Source: JANNWF01 sp038205755 (lineage in GTDB: Bacteria > Pseudomonadota > Gammaproteobacteria > Xanthomonadales > Xanthomonadaceae). Taken from it: 64,000 nucleotides of DNA. The position numbers were made by a program, and so were the translations under genes. Where the stretch lies: contig JBBRBN010000003.1 in NCBI GenBank assembly GCA_038205755.1, forward strand, positions 1 to 64,000, in the 5' to 3' direction. Position 1 is the first letter of the stretch. The number at the start of each line of letters is the position of its first letter. This document shows, in pieces, positions 16,417 to 24,638 of the stretch. The notes below the pieces were generated by a model. It was not told the DNA's origin, did no database searches, and saw nothing but the letters and a program-made list of their open reading frames with translations.

Positions 16417-17070
16417 TCACACCAGTTTGAGTTCGAACGCCTTCAGCACCGCACGGGTGCGATCCCGCACGCCCAGCTTCGACAGGATGTTCGAAACGTG
16501 ATTCTTGACGGTGCCCTCGGCAACACCGAGCGAACTGGCGATCTCCTTGTTGGAATAGCCACCTGCCATCAGACGCAGGATTTCGGTCTCGCGATCGGTA
16601 AGCGGGTCCGGCCGATCCAGGCTGGTGAAGTCGTTGTGCATCCGCTCGAGACCCGACAGCAGGCGCTGGGTGACCACCGGCTGCACCAGGGTGCCACCGG
16701 CGGCGACTGCCTCGATGGCGCCAACCAGCTGCTCCAGCGAAACGTCCTTCAGCAGGTAGCCGCGGGCGCCGGCGCGGATGCCGGCCAGCACCAGATCGTC
16801 GTCATCGAAGGTGGTGAGGATGATGGTCGGCCAGATCGTGCCGTTGGCGGCAAACCATTGCAGCGCTTCCAAGCCGGACAACTCCGGCATCCGCATGTCC
16901 ATGAGTACGACATCCGGCGCGACCTGCGGAATCAGCTCGATCGCCTGCTTGCCATCGCTGGCCTCGGCCACGATTCGAATGTTGTCCGACAGCTCGAGCA
17001 GCGACCGTATGCCCTGCCTCACCAGCGTCTGGTCATCGACCAGCACCACGCGAATCAGCCCGTCGCTCAT
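16417..17070 (-). CDS. NarL/LuxR-family response regulator
   Basis: 217 residues. Receiver domain with phosphoacceptor Asp58 (VVLMDMRMP) and Lys in LLKDVS, then a LuxR-type helix-turn-helix (about 152-210: LTDRETEILRLMAGGYSNKEIA, VAEGTVKNHVSNILSKL in parts). It starts 1 bp after the kinase stop, so both are co-translated. The target genes are unknown; the operon has no obvious dedicated neighbour other than the divergent GNAT/min genes. Confidence 0.92.
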   Translation of the reverse strand: MSDGLIRVVLVDDQTLVRQGIRSLLELSDNIRIVAEASDGKQAIELIPQVAPDVVLMDMRMPELSGLEALQWFAANGTIWPTIILTTFDDDDLVLAGIRAGARGYLLKDVSLEQLVGAIEAVAAGGTLVQPVVTQRLLSGLERMHNDFTSLDRPDPLTDRETEILRLMAGGYSNKEIASSLGVAEGTVKNHVSNILSKLGVRDRTRAVLKAFELKLV

Positions 17071-17071
17071 T

Positions 17072-18244
17072 TCAGCTCACTCCCTGCATGGGCGCCGGCC
17101 CCGTAGGCAGCCAAGCGCGTAACGAAAAGCCGCGTCCCTGCGCGGACTCGATGTTCAACGTTCCACCAAAGTGCGCCAGCCGCTCGCGCATGCCGCGCAG
17201 ACCGTTGCCAGCAGTCGTCGAATCGCTACCGCAGCCGTTGTCGCGCGCGTGCACGGCGATGCCGCCCTGCTCTTGCCGCACCGACAGCCACAGCTGCGCA
17301 GCGCCCGAATGTTTTACGGCGTTGGTGATTGCCTCCTGGGCGCAGCGCAGCACCACGTTGGCGCGCGCCGGGTCCTCGATGCCAAGGTTCTCCGGTACAT
17401 CGATGTCGATCTCCAGCCCCGGCACGTCGATGGCCAATTGTCGCAGAGCGAGGCCAATGTCCAGTGCGTCGTCCTCGCGCAGCTGGCTCACCGCCTCCCG
17501 CACATCGGTCAACAACAGCTTGGCCAGTGACTGGGCCTGCCGCACGTGCTCGCGGGCACGCCCTTCGGAACGATGCGCAGCCACTTCCAGATTCAAGCTG
17601 AGCGCAGTGAGATGATGGCCAAGAAGATCATGCAGCTCCCGCGATATGCGCATCCGTTCGGTCAGCCGACTGCTCTCGGCCAGCAGCGCGCGGGTCGCGC
17701 GCAGCTCCGCATTCAACTGACGCTGCTCTTCCCGAGCCTCCGCCTGCTGTCGGGCAACGAAGCTGGTGACGAACACGAAACTTGAGAACCCGACGTAAAG
17801 AAAGGCCTGCAGCACGGCGTCGAACAGGCGGAAGTCAGGCTGCCCGGCAAACACCGGGATGAGCGCCAGATGCTGGACGGCCATCCATCCAAGTCCGATC
17901 TTCAGCGGCAGCTGCCAAGGCAGCGCGCCCGACACCACCATGAGCAGAATGCTGCCCAATCCGCTGTCGCTGAACAGACTGACGCCGATTGCACTCAGGG
18001 TCAGCAGGGCCAACGCCACCACGTCCTGCGGCCGCCGATTGCGCTCACCGAGGCGACGGGTCAAATACCAGTAGCAGGCGCCGAAGCCGAAGTAACAGAA
18101 GCGCCAAGCCAGCTGGTCGCTGCGGTCCAGACCGCTCGACTCATCGAAATACCACGGCGTGGACACCATGGGTATGCCGACGCAGGCCCAGGTGAACAGG
18201 CCGGCATAGCGCAACAGCTGGGTCGGAGTGAGTCGGAGCGCCAT
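17072..18244 (-). CDS. DesK-type sensor histidine kinase
   Basis: 390 residues. About six hydrophobic segments in the first 170 residues form a membrane sensor without a large periplasmic loop. A coiled linker leads to the HisKA_3 helix with His205 (RELHDLLGHHLTAL) and an HATPase domain (NVVLRCAQEAITNAVKH; DNGCG; GNGLRGMRERL). It phosphorylates the regulator encoded directly downstream. This layout is that of DesK/LiaS-type sensors of membrane state; the stimulus is inference only. Confidence 0.9.
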   Translation of the reverse strand: MALRLTPTQLLRYAGLFTWACVGIPMVSTPWYFDESSGLDRSDQLAWRFCYFGFGACYWYLTRRLGERNRRPQDVVALALLTLSAIGVSLFSDSGLGSILLMVVSGALPWQLPLKIGLGWMAVQHLALIPVFAGQPDFRLFDAVLQAFLYVGFSSFVFVTSFVARQQAEAREEQRQLNAELRATRALLAESSRLTERMRISRELHDLLGHHLTALSLNLEVAAHRSEGRAREHVRQAQSLAKLLLTDVREAVSQLREDDALDIGLALRQLAIDVPGLEIDIDVPENLGIEDPARANVVLRCAQEAITNAVKHSGAAQLWLSVRQEQGGIAVHARDNGCGSDSTTAGNGLRGMRERLAHFGGTLNIESAQGRGFSLRAWLPTGPAPMQGVS

Positions 18245-18345
18245 GGCAGCCAGTGTAGGCTGCTCCGGCCCGCCCGCAACCTGTCCAAAGTCACCCGCCG
18301 CGGGGCCGGATTAACGAAATTCTGAGGAATGCAGGCGTGAGCTTC

Positions 18346-18355
18346 GTGCGATAAT
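18346..18355 (+). promoter_or_regulatory. Candidate extended -10 element for GNAT/min genes
   Basis: TGCGATAAT (18347-18355) resembles an extended -10 (TGn plus hexamer) about 67 bp before the GNAT start. No good -35 is seen, so this is weak. Confidence 0.3.
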
Positions 18356-18421
18356 TCGGCGCATTCTGGTCCGCCCGACGCCGCGACGTCGCCGTGCCTA
18401 CCGCATTCCAGGGAGAGAGGA

Positions 18422-19024
18422 ATGGCGACATCCATGCGCGATGTGCGCGAGCAGGAGCTGGACTCGGTGCTGGCGCTCAACAACGCCGCAGGCGCCAGCA
18501 TCCTGGCCCTCGACCACGCCGCGATCCGCTGTCACTTTGAGCAGGCGGCGTATTTCCGGGTAGCGGAAGTGGACGGGCTGCTGGCTGGGTTCCTGATCGC
18601 CTACACCGCTGACGCCGAGTACGACAGTCCGAATTTCCGCTGGTTTCGGGGCTGCTATCCCGAGTTCCTCTACATCGACCGGATTGTTGTCGCCAGCACC
18701 CGCCGGGGCTCAGGCCTGGGGCGCGTGTTCTATGCCGATGTGACGTCCTTCGCCGAGGTCCGGGTGCCGCTGCTGGCCTGCGAGGTATTCCTCGAGCCGC
18801 GCAATGACGTCGTGGTCCTGTTCCATGGCACCTACGGCTTCCAGGAAGTGGGTCAGCAGGTGATGCCGACGGTGAATCGACGGGTCTCGCTGCTCGCAAA
18901 AGAGCTGTGCAGCTTTCCGTACGTGCAGACGACCTTCGTGAACGCCGGCGGATTGCCGAACGTTGCCTGGTTGGCGTCGCGACAGCCGCCGCCGCTGTAC
19001 CTCCAGCGCGCCACGGGAACCTGA
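18422..19024 (+). CDS. GNAT-family N-acetyltransferase
   Basis: 200 residues. The acetyl-CoA-binding motif A is present as IDRIVVASTRRGSGLGRVFY (about 95-113; RRGSGLG loop), and HGTYGFQEVGQQ forms motif B. The C-terminus beyond 160 is extra. The acceptor is unknown. GAGAGAGG precedes ATG 18422. It ends 4 bp before minC and probably shares its transcript. Confidence 0.85.
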   Translation: MATSMRDVREQELDSVLALNNAAGASILALDHAAIRCHFEQAAYFRVAEVDGLLAGFLIAYTADAEYDSPNFRWFRGCYPEFLYIDRIVVASTRRGSGLGRVFYADVTSFAEVRVPLLACEVFLEPRNDVVVLFHGTYGFQEVGQQVMPTVNRRVSLLAKELCSFPYVQTTFVNAGGLPNVAWLASRQPPPLYLQRATGT

Positions 19025-19028
19025 CCGG

Positions 19029-19802
19029 ATGGCGGCAGCGTCACGCCCCGACCTCGAGCAGGCCGGCGAGCTCAAGTTTGGTCAGGTTGGCATCGCCAAC
19101 CTGCGCGTGCGCGAGCTCGATGTCGAGCGGCTGGGCGGCGAAATGCTCGACCGCGTCCAGCGCTCGCCAAAAATGTTCGAGCACGCGGCGGTGGTGGTCG
19201 ACTTTGGTTCGCTCAGCGCGTGCCCGAGCGTTGCGGATGCCAAGCGCCTGCTGTCGGCCCTGCATGCGGCCGGCGTGCGGCCCGTGGCATTGGCATTTGG
19301 CACCACGGAAATCGAGCAGTTGGCGCGCAGCCTCGACTTGCCCCTGCTGTCCAAGTTCCGCGTTCTGTACGAACCGGTGGACGCGACACCGCACCCCGCT
19401 CCGGCTGAGCCAGCTGCCAGTCCGCCCCCGGCCGCAGCGCCAGCCGCGCCGGTCACGGCGCAGACCGCGGCGACCACCGGCATGCTGCATCTGCAGCCGG
19501 TGCGCTCGGGCCAGCAGCTTTACGCCACCCGGCGCGACCTGACACTCTGCTCGGGTGTGGGCGCGGGTGCCGAGGTGATCGCCGACGGCTCGATCCACAT
19601 TTACGGCGCCCTGCGCGGACGCGCGCTGGCCGGCGCCCAGGGCGACCCGAGCGCGCGCATCTTCTGTCGCGAGTTCCACGCCGAACTGGTTGCCATTGCC
19701 GGACAATACCGCGTGATGGAGGAACTTCCGGCGGAACTGCGCGGGCGCGCCGTGCAGATCTGGCTGGAAGACGGCAAGCTGCGGCTGGCCGAAATTACCT
19801 GA
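19029..19802 (+). CDS. minC: Septum site-determining protein MinC
   Basis: 257 residues. N-terminal MinC domain (about 10-112: ELKFGQVGIANLRVRELD) and C-terminal beta-helix domain (about 150-257: LTLCSGVGAGAEVIADGSIHIYG, GRALAGA, RIFCREFHAELVAIAGQY, in parts) joined by an Ala/Pro-rich linker (about 120-145). MinC blocks FtsZ polymerisation away from midcell and is carried by MinD. The start chosen is ATG 19029, 4 bp after the GNAT stop; the frame upstream of it is GNAT coding sequence. Confidence 0.95.
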   Translation: MAAASRPDLEQAGELKFGQVGIANLRVRELDVERLGGEMLDRVQRSPKMFEHAAVVVDFGSLSACPSVADAKRLLSALHAAGVRPVALAFGTTEIEQLARSLDLPLLSKFRVLYEPVDATPHPAPAEPAASPPPAAAPAAPVTAQTAATTGMLHLQPVRSGQQLYATRRDLTLCSGVGAGAEVIADGSIHIYGALRGRALAGAQGDPSARIFCREFHAELVAIAGQYRVMEELPAELRGRAVQIWLEDGKLRLAEIT

Positions 19803-19838
19803 CCTAACGCCCTACCCACGTTTCTGGAGAGCAGCACC

Positions 19839-20648
19839 TTGGCAGAGATCATCGTCGTAACCTCGGGCAAAGGCGGGGTCGGCAAGACCACCACCAGCGC
19901 CAGCCTGGCCTGCGGCATGGCCCGACGCGGCAAGCGCGTCGCGGTGATCGACTTTGACGTCGGCCTGCGCAACCTTGACCTGATCATGGGCTGCGAACGG
20001 CGCGTGGTATTCGATTTCGTCAACGTCATCCAGGGCGATGCCACGCTGAGACAGGCGATGATCCGCGACAAGCGCATCGACACGCTGTATGTGCTGGCCG
20101 CCTCGCAAACCCGCGACAAGGACGCGCTGACCAAGGAAGGCGTCGAGAAAGTGCTCACCGATCTGGCTGCCGACGGCTTCGACTACATCATCTGCGACTC
20201 ACCCGCCGGGATCGAGCGCGGCGCCCACCTGGCGATGTACTTTGCTGATCGCGCGGTCGTGGTGGTCAATCCGGAGGTCTCTTCGGTGCGCGACTCCGAT
20301 CGCATTCTCGGCCTGCTGGCGTCCAAGACGCGGCGCGCCGAACAGGGCACGCGGGTCGAGGAGTATCTGCTGCTGACCCGCTACAGCCCCAAGCGCGTGG
20401 AAGCCGGGGAAATGCTCTCGATCGGCGACGTCGAGGACGTGCTCGGACTCAAGACCATTGGCGTCATTCCGGAGTCACCCGACGTACTGAACGCCTCCAA
20501 CAAGGGCGAGCCGGTGGTGCTCGACATGGAGTCGCTGGCCGGTCAGGCGTATGTCGACGCGGTTGCGCGACTCCTCGGTGAGGAGCGACCGATGCGCTTC
20601 ACCACCGTCGAGCGCAGGGGTTTTTTCGCCAAGATGTTCGGAGGCTGA
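19839..20648 (+). CDS. minD: Septum site-determining ATPase MinD
   Basis: 269 residues with a TTG start at 19839 behind CTGGAGAG. Deviant Walker A GKGGVGKTTT (about 10-19), switch DFDVGLRNLD, Walker B-like YIICDSPAGIE and the C-terminal membrane-targeting amphipathic helix (RRGFFAKMFGG) are all present. MinD recruits MinC to the membrane and is released by MinE, giving pole-to-pole oscillation. The rare start codon may keep MinD synthesis low relative to MinC. Confidence 0.97.
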   Translation: MAEIIVVTSGKGGVGKTTTSASLACGMARRGKRVAVIDFDVGLRNLDLIMGCERRVVFDFVNVIQGDATLRQAMIRDKRIDTLYVLAASQTRDKDALTKEGVEKVLTDLAADGFDYIICDSPAGIERGAHLAMYFADRAVVVVNPEVSSVRDSDRILGLLASKTRRAEQGTRVEEYLLLTRYSPKRVEAGEMLSIGDVEDVLGLKTIGVIPESPDVLNASNKGEPVVLDMESLAGQAYVDAVARLLGEERPMRFTTVERRGFFAKMFGG

Positions 20649-20652
20649 GCCA

Positions 20653-20913
20653 GTGAGCCTGTTCGATTTCCTGCGCCCGAAGAAGAACACCGCCCACATC
20701 GCCAAGGAGCGCCTGCGCATCATCGTCGCGCAGGAGCGCACCAACCGCGGCGGGCCGGACTACCTGCCGGAGCTGCAGCGCGAGCTGCTGGCCATCATCA
20801 AGAAGTACGTCAACGTCGACGCCGATGCGGTCAGGGTCGAAATGACCCGCGACGGCGACCACGAGATGCTCGACATCTCGGTCTCGCTGCCAGAGCACGG
20901 CGCCGCGAGGTAA
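20653..20913 (+). CDS. minE: Cell division topological specificity factor MinE
   Basis: 86 residues, GTG start at 20653 with CGGAGG at 20639-20644 inside the end of minD. N-terminal membrane-binding MSLFDFLRP, the contact helix ERLRIIVAQER and the C-terminal topological domain (LQRELLAIIKKYVNVDADAV) are typical. It stimulates MinD ATPase. Confidence 0.96.
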   Translation: MSLFDFLRPKKNTAHIAKERLRIIVAQERTNRGGPDYLPELQRELLAIIKKYVNVDADAVRVEMTRDGDHEMLDISVSLPEHGAAR

Positions 20914-20916
20914 CGG

Positions 20917-21492
20917 GTGACGGCGGACGCGGCGCGCAGTGGCGAAAGCCGGGCAGTCGCGGGCCCTGAGCCCAACGCCTGCGCGCAGCCGGATGTTCTC
21001 CGCCTGCTCGACTTGCCGCCGCTGGCCGCCGCCGGCCTCCTGGGTGCCTACGGACTGCAGCTGGTCGACGTCGATCCCGGAGATCCAATCCCCGGCAGCT
21101 ACTGGGGCGACTGCGAAGCTGGCGTCATCGGCGCGCGGGTTTACGCACGCGACGACACCCCGGTGCATTCGCTGCTGCACGAAGCCGGCCACCTGATCGT
21201 GTTGCCCGCCGAGCGGCGGCGCACGGTGCACACCAACGCCACCGATTCGGACATCGAGGAAGACGCCACCTGCTATCTGCAGATTCTGCTGGCGGACGCG
21301 CTCGGTGGGGTCGGCCGCGAGCGGCTGATGCAGGACATGGACGCCTGGGGTTACAGCTTCCGGCTTGGCACTACCCAGGCCTGGTTCGAGGGCGATGCCA
21401 GCGACGCCCGCGATTGGCTGATCCGGCGGCAGGTGCTGACCGCCGATGGCCAGCTGCGCGTATTGCTTGCGCCGCGTCCCGGCGGCGACTAG
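20917..21492 (+). CDS. HEAGH-motif putative metalloprotein behind minE
   Basis: 191 residues, GTG at 20917, 3 bp after the minE stop. HSLLHEAGHLIVLP gives an HExxH motif at 88-92, and an acidic DIEEDATCYLQ at about 111-121 offers a third ligand at the distance seen in gluzincins. No signal peptide. I do not recognise a characterised homologue. A cytoplasmic zinc protein co-transcribed with minCDE is the best description; peptidase activity is inferred from the motif only. Confidence 0.6.
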   Translation: MTADAARSGESRAVAGPEPNACAQPDVLRLLDLPPLAAAGLLGAYGLQLVDVDPGDPIPGSYWGDCEAGVIGARVYARDDTPVHSLLHEAGHLIVLPAERRRTVHTNATDSDIEEDATCYLQILLADALGGVGRERLMQDMDAWGYSFRLGTTQAWFEGDASDARDWLIRRQVLTADGQLRVLLAPRPGGD

Positions 21493-21546
21493 CCTCAGGC
21501 TCCCCGCGCGGCAGCGATCGCGCATGACTGGAGCACCGCCTTGAAC

Positions 21547-23466
21547 ATGCACCGCGCGACGCTGGCGCTCGCCATCGGATTCGCCCTCGCCGCCTGCGGC
21601 GGAAAACCGGACTCACCTGCGGCCGAAACGGCCACTGCCGCCGCGCCGGAGAAGTCCGCCGAACAGCTGGTCACAGAAGTCAACGCAGCGATTGCCAAGA
21701 ACACGCCCGACGTCACCGCCGCCGACTGGCTTGCCTCGACCTACATCAATGACGAGAGCGCGCGGGTCTCGGCCGGCGCCAACGAGCGCTGGCTGACCAT
21801 GCTCAATGGGTTCATCGAACAGGCAGCGCGCTTCGACGGTCAGACGCTGGCCCCGGATACCGCACGGGCGCTGGCCCTGCTCAAGACCAGCAGCGCCAAT
21901 CCGGCCCCGCGTGATCCGGCCAAGCTGGCCGAGCTGACCCAGCTGCGCACCAGACTGGAGGGTGCCTACGGCTCCGGCAAGTACTGTACTGATCCGGCGC
22001 AACCCTCGACCTGCCGCGATATCGGCCAGCTGTCCCAGGTGCTGGCAACCAATCGCGACTACGCGGCGCAGCTGGAGGCCTGGGAGGGTTGGCACACCGT
22101 CGCCCCGCCGATGCGCGCGGACTACCGGCGCTTTGCCGAACTGGTCAATGAAGGCGCCCGCGAGATCGGCTTCAAGGATGCCGGCGAGCTGTGGCGCTCT
22201 GGCTACGACATGAGCCCGGCTGAGGTGGTAGTCGAAGCCGACCGCCTCTGGGGTCAGGTCCAACCGCTGTACGAGCAGCTGCATTGCTACACGCGCGGCA
22301 AACTCGAGCAGCGCTACGGTGAGCAGGGCGCGGTCGACGGCAAGCTGCCGGCGCACCTGATGGGCAATCTCTGGCAGCAGGACTGGGGCAACCTGTGGGA
22401 GTTCCTCGAACCTTACCCGGGCGCAGGCAGCCTCGACATCACCTCGGCGCTGCAGGCCCAGCGCGATGCGGCCTACCGCGAGACGATCGGCACGCTGGGC
22501 GGTGCGCCCGGGTCCGCCCAGATCGTCGAAGCCGGCGTGCAGGCCGACCTGGCCCAGGCCAAGGCCATGACCCGCCTGGCCGAGGGCTTCTACACCTCAC
22601 TTGGCATGCCGGCCCTGCCCGACCACTTCTACACCGAGTCGCAGCTGATCCAGCCGCGTGATCGCGACGTGGTCTGCCACGCCAGCGCCTGGCCAATGGA
22701 CACCAGCGGCCGGGTGCGGATGAAGATGTGCATTACGCCGAGCGAAGAAGAGCTGACCACGATCTATCACGAGCTCGGACACATCTATTACTACCTGGCC
22801 TACAAGGACAAGCCGCCGATCTTCCAGAACGGCGCCCACGATGGCTTCCATGAGGCGATCGGCGACACCATCGTCCTCTCCATGACACCGCAGTACCTGG
22901 CCTCGATCGGTCTGGCCGAGAATCCCACCGTCAGCGACAAAGCCACCATCAACGAGCAGATGCGGATGGCGCTGGCCAAGGTCGCCTTCATGCCGTTTGG
23001 CCTGCTGATCGACCGCTGGCGCTGGGGCGTGTTCGACGGCTCCATCACGCCGGACAACTACAACAAGGCCTGGTGGGAGCTGAAGGCGAAGTACCAGGGC
23101 GTGGCCCCCGCCACCCCTCGCGGCGAAGAGTTCTTCGACCCCGCGGCGAAGTACCACGTGCCCGGCAATACGCCCTACACGCGCTACTTTTTCTCGCACA
23201 TCCTGCAGTTCCAGTTCTACAAGGCGCTGTGCGATGCGGCCGGCCACACCGGCCCGCTGCACACCTGCAACTTTGCCGGCAATGAGGAAGCCGGCCGGCG
23301 CTTCTGGGCGATGCTTGGAAAGGGCGCCAGCCAGCCGTGGCAGCTGACCATGAAGGAACTCACCGGCGGCGAAAGCATGGACGGCTCGGCCGTACTTGAG
23401 TATTTCGCACCGCTGCAGACATGGCTGACCGAGCAGAACGCTGGCAAGTCCTGCGGCTTCAACTGA
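21547..23466 (+). CDS. Peptidyl-dipeptidase A, M2 family (ACE-like) lipoprotein
   Basis: 639 residues from ATG 21547. Lipobox ALAAC puts the lipidated Cys at 17, followed by an Ala-rich spacer. The full M2 catalytic domain is present: zinc motif HELGH at 408-412, third ligand Glu436 in FHEAIGD with the 28-residue spacing of ACE, and downstream FFSHILQFQFYKALC. It removes C-terminal dipeptides from oligopeptides in the periplasm. The best-known bacterial members come from Xanthomonas. An upstream in-frame TTG at 21541 is not favoured. Confidence 0.93.
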   Translation: MHRATLALAIGFALAACGGKPDSPAAETATAAAPEKSAEQLVTEVNAAIAKNTPDVTAADWLASTYINDESARVSAGANERWLTMLNGFIEQAARFDGQTLAPDTARALALLKTSSANPAPRDPAKLAELTQLRTRLEGAYGSGKYCTDPAQPSTCRDIGQLSQVLATNRDYAAQLEAWEGWHTVAPPMRADYRRFAELVNEGAREIGFKDAGELWRSGYDMSPAEVVVEADRLWGQVQPLYEQLHCYTRGKLEQRYGEQGAVDGKLPAHLMGNLWQQDWGNLWEFLEPYPGAGSLDITSALQAQRDAAYRETIGTLGGAPGSAQIVEAGVQADLAQAKAMTRLAEGFYTSLGMPALPDHFYTESQLIQPRDRDVVCHASAWPMDTSGRVRMKMCITPSEEELTTIYHELGHIYYYLAYKDKPPIFQNGAHDGFHEAIGDTIVLSMTPQYLASIGLAENPTVSDKATINEQMRMALAKVAFMPFGLLIDRWRWGVFDGSITPDNYNKAWWELKAKYQGVAPATPRGEEFFDPAAKYHVPGNTPYTRYFFSHILQFQFYKALCDAAGHTGPLHTCNFAGNEEAGRRFWAMLGKGASQPWQLTMKELTGGESMDGSAVLEYFAPLQTWLTEQNAGKSCGFN

Positions 23467-23484
23467 GCCTCACGCGGCCTGCAG

Positions 23485-23517
23485 GCCGCCGGTGGAAGAA
23501 CCCCCGGCGGCACTTTT
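23485..23517 (+). terminator. Hairpin terminator of the M2 peptidase gene
   Basis: GCCGCCGG (23485-23492) and CCGGCGGC (23504-23511) with an 11-nt loop, then ACTTTT. It lies 19 bp after the stop codon. Confidence 0.7.
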
Positions 23518-23543
23518 ATGGGGCCGGAGTCGAATGGCACGTA

Positions 23544-23712
23544 CTTAACCCGCGTGTTTCATGAATTCGCGCGATGATCGCGCAGGATCTTGTTCGCACA
23601 AGGGACTACCAAAGGAACAGCGTCTCGGGCGATACGACCGGCTGAGGAAAATCCCTCGCGCGGACAAGAGACAAGCGAGGGCGGGTGAGATTCATGAAAT
23701 ATGCGGGTTAAG
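23544..23712. mobile_element. 169-bp inverted-repeat element (MITE-like), full copy
   Basis: The ends are 23-bp inverted repeats with two mismatches: CTTAACCCGCGTGTTTCATG... at 23544-23566 and its near complement ending CATGAAATATGCGGGTTAAG at 23690-23712. No reading frame of note lies inside. A shortened copy of the same family is at 60469-60526. No transposase with matching ends is seen in the window, so the mobilising enzyme is unknown. Confidence 0.7.
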
Positions 23713-23715
23713 GCT

Positions 23716-23803
23716 CGTCATCTCGGCAAAAGCCGGGATCCCCTGCTGTTGAAGTGTTGCCGCGGGCCGGAAGTGCTGGATTCCGGCCTTCGCCAGAATG
23801 ACG
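23716..23803. repeat. Dispersed palindromic repeat (CGTCAT...CCGG type)
   Basis: CGTCATCTCGGCAAAAGCCG at 23716 and, inverted, CGGCCTTCGCCAGAATGACG at 23784-23803. The arm resembles the widespread bacterial repeat CGTCATTCCGGCGAAAGCCG. It directly follows the 169-bp element. Confidence 0.6.
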
Positions 23804-24145
23804 ACTGTTTGGCGCTTTCGATTAAGTAAGTGCCATTCGGGCCGGATTCGTCAATCTGAAAGAGCTACCGGGCAACCGTAGCGACAGCCTTGAGACAAGC
23901 GGCTCACGCTGAGCTGGCGCAAACAATGAATGCGTGCTCTGGCACCGGGATATGCCGGAACACCAGCTTGCCCGGTAAAGATGAATGCGGCGGGAGGCAC
24001 CGCCGCGCTGTTGGGTAGAGCCAGTTCGGCGTTTGCCAATAGCGTCGACTCGCAGCACGAAATCCCGGATCGTTTCTGCTACTGCGTCCAGTACCTGCAG
24101 AAGTTCTGCTCCCGCACTATCGCCGCAGCGACGTGCGTGACCTGT
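23804..24145. other. Noncoding stretch, possible small-RNA locus
   Basis: About 340 bp without a convincing gene. Frames of up to about 98 codons exist (for example 23930-24226) but read through the terminator and lack a ribosome-binding site or family resemblance. A strong plus-strand terminator closes the stretch, although no upstream protein gene remains for it to serve since the M2 gene already has its own. It may be a small RNA or the remains of a lost gene. Confidence 0.35.
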
Positions 24146-24172
24146 GCGGTCCCGCAAGGGGCCGCTTTTTTT
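24146..24172 (+). terminator. Strong orphan rho-independent terminator
   Basis: GCGGTCCC, GCAA tetraloop, GGGGCCGC (24146-24165; one G-T pair), then seven T at 24166-24172. The A/T run lies only on the plus-strand exit side, so it acts in the plus direction. Confidence 0.8.
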
Positions 24173-24222
24173 GGGCGGCATCCTGTCTGGATCTGCTCCG
24201 GAGGCACCCCGCGCTCGCCAGT

Positions 24223-24603
24223 TTGATCGCCCCGCCCGCACTGACCGAGCGTGGCCTTTCACTGCCCGCCGACGCCTACTGCGCCCCGCGCATGCAGACG
24301 CAGGACCGGCGCGCACTGTTCGCGCCCGGCTGGCAGCTGCTCTGCCATGTCAGTCCGGTAACCAGTCCCGGCGCCACCTTGGCCTGCGACATCGCCGGCT
24401 TGCCGATCGCGCTGCTGCGCAATGCGGAGGGTCGGCTGCGCGCGTTTCACAACGTCGTCCGGCATCGCGCGGGGCCGCTGGCGGTTGGCGTCGGGTGCGA
24501 GGATCGCTGGATCTGCGAGGCGGTGCAGCGCGGACTGGCGTCGGGCTCCTGGCAGCCGGGCGTGCTCACTCCGCGCCGGGAAAGCGCCGTGGCGCACTTT
24601 TAG
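24223..24603 (+). pseudogene. Internally deleted Rieske ring-hydroxylating oxygenase alpha subunit
   Basis: The in-frame remnant begins LSLPADAYCAPRMQTQDRRALF and continues FAPGWQLLCHVSPV, DIAGLPIALLRNAEGRLRAFHNVVRHRAGPL (quoted in parts). This is the N-terminal Rieske portion of a choline-monooxygenase-like alpha subunit. Straight after the first half of the Rieske centre it jumps to ICEAVQRGLASG and LTPRRE, the usual C-terminus of these enzymes. The second Rieske half, the iron-binding catalytic domain and roughly 250 residues are missing. The first Rieske Cys (expected NVCRHRAG) is also Val. It cannot bind either metal centre. Likely start TTG 24223; GGAGGC at 24200 lies rather far away. 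Confidence 0.75.
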
Positions 24604-24638
24604 AATCTGCTGCGACGCGATTCCGCGGCGAAGTCTGA

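Noticed and set aside
23536..23552. TGGCACG before the 169-bp element
   Set aside because: Only the -24 half of a sigma-54 promoter; the -12 position reads TAACC.
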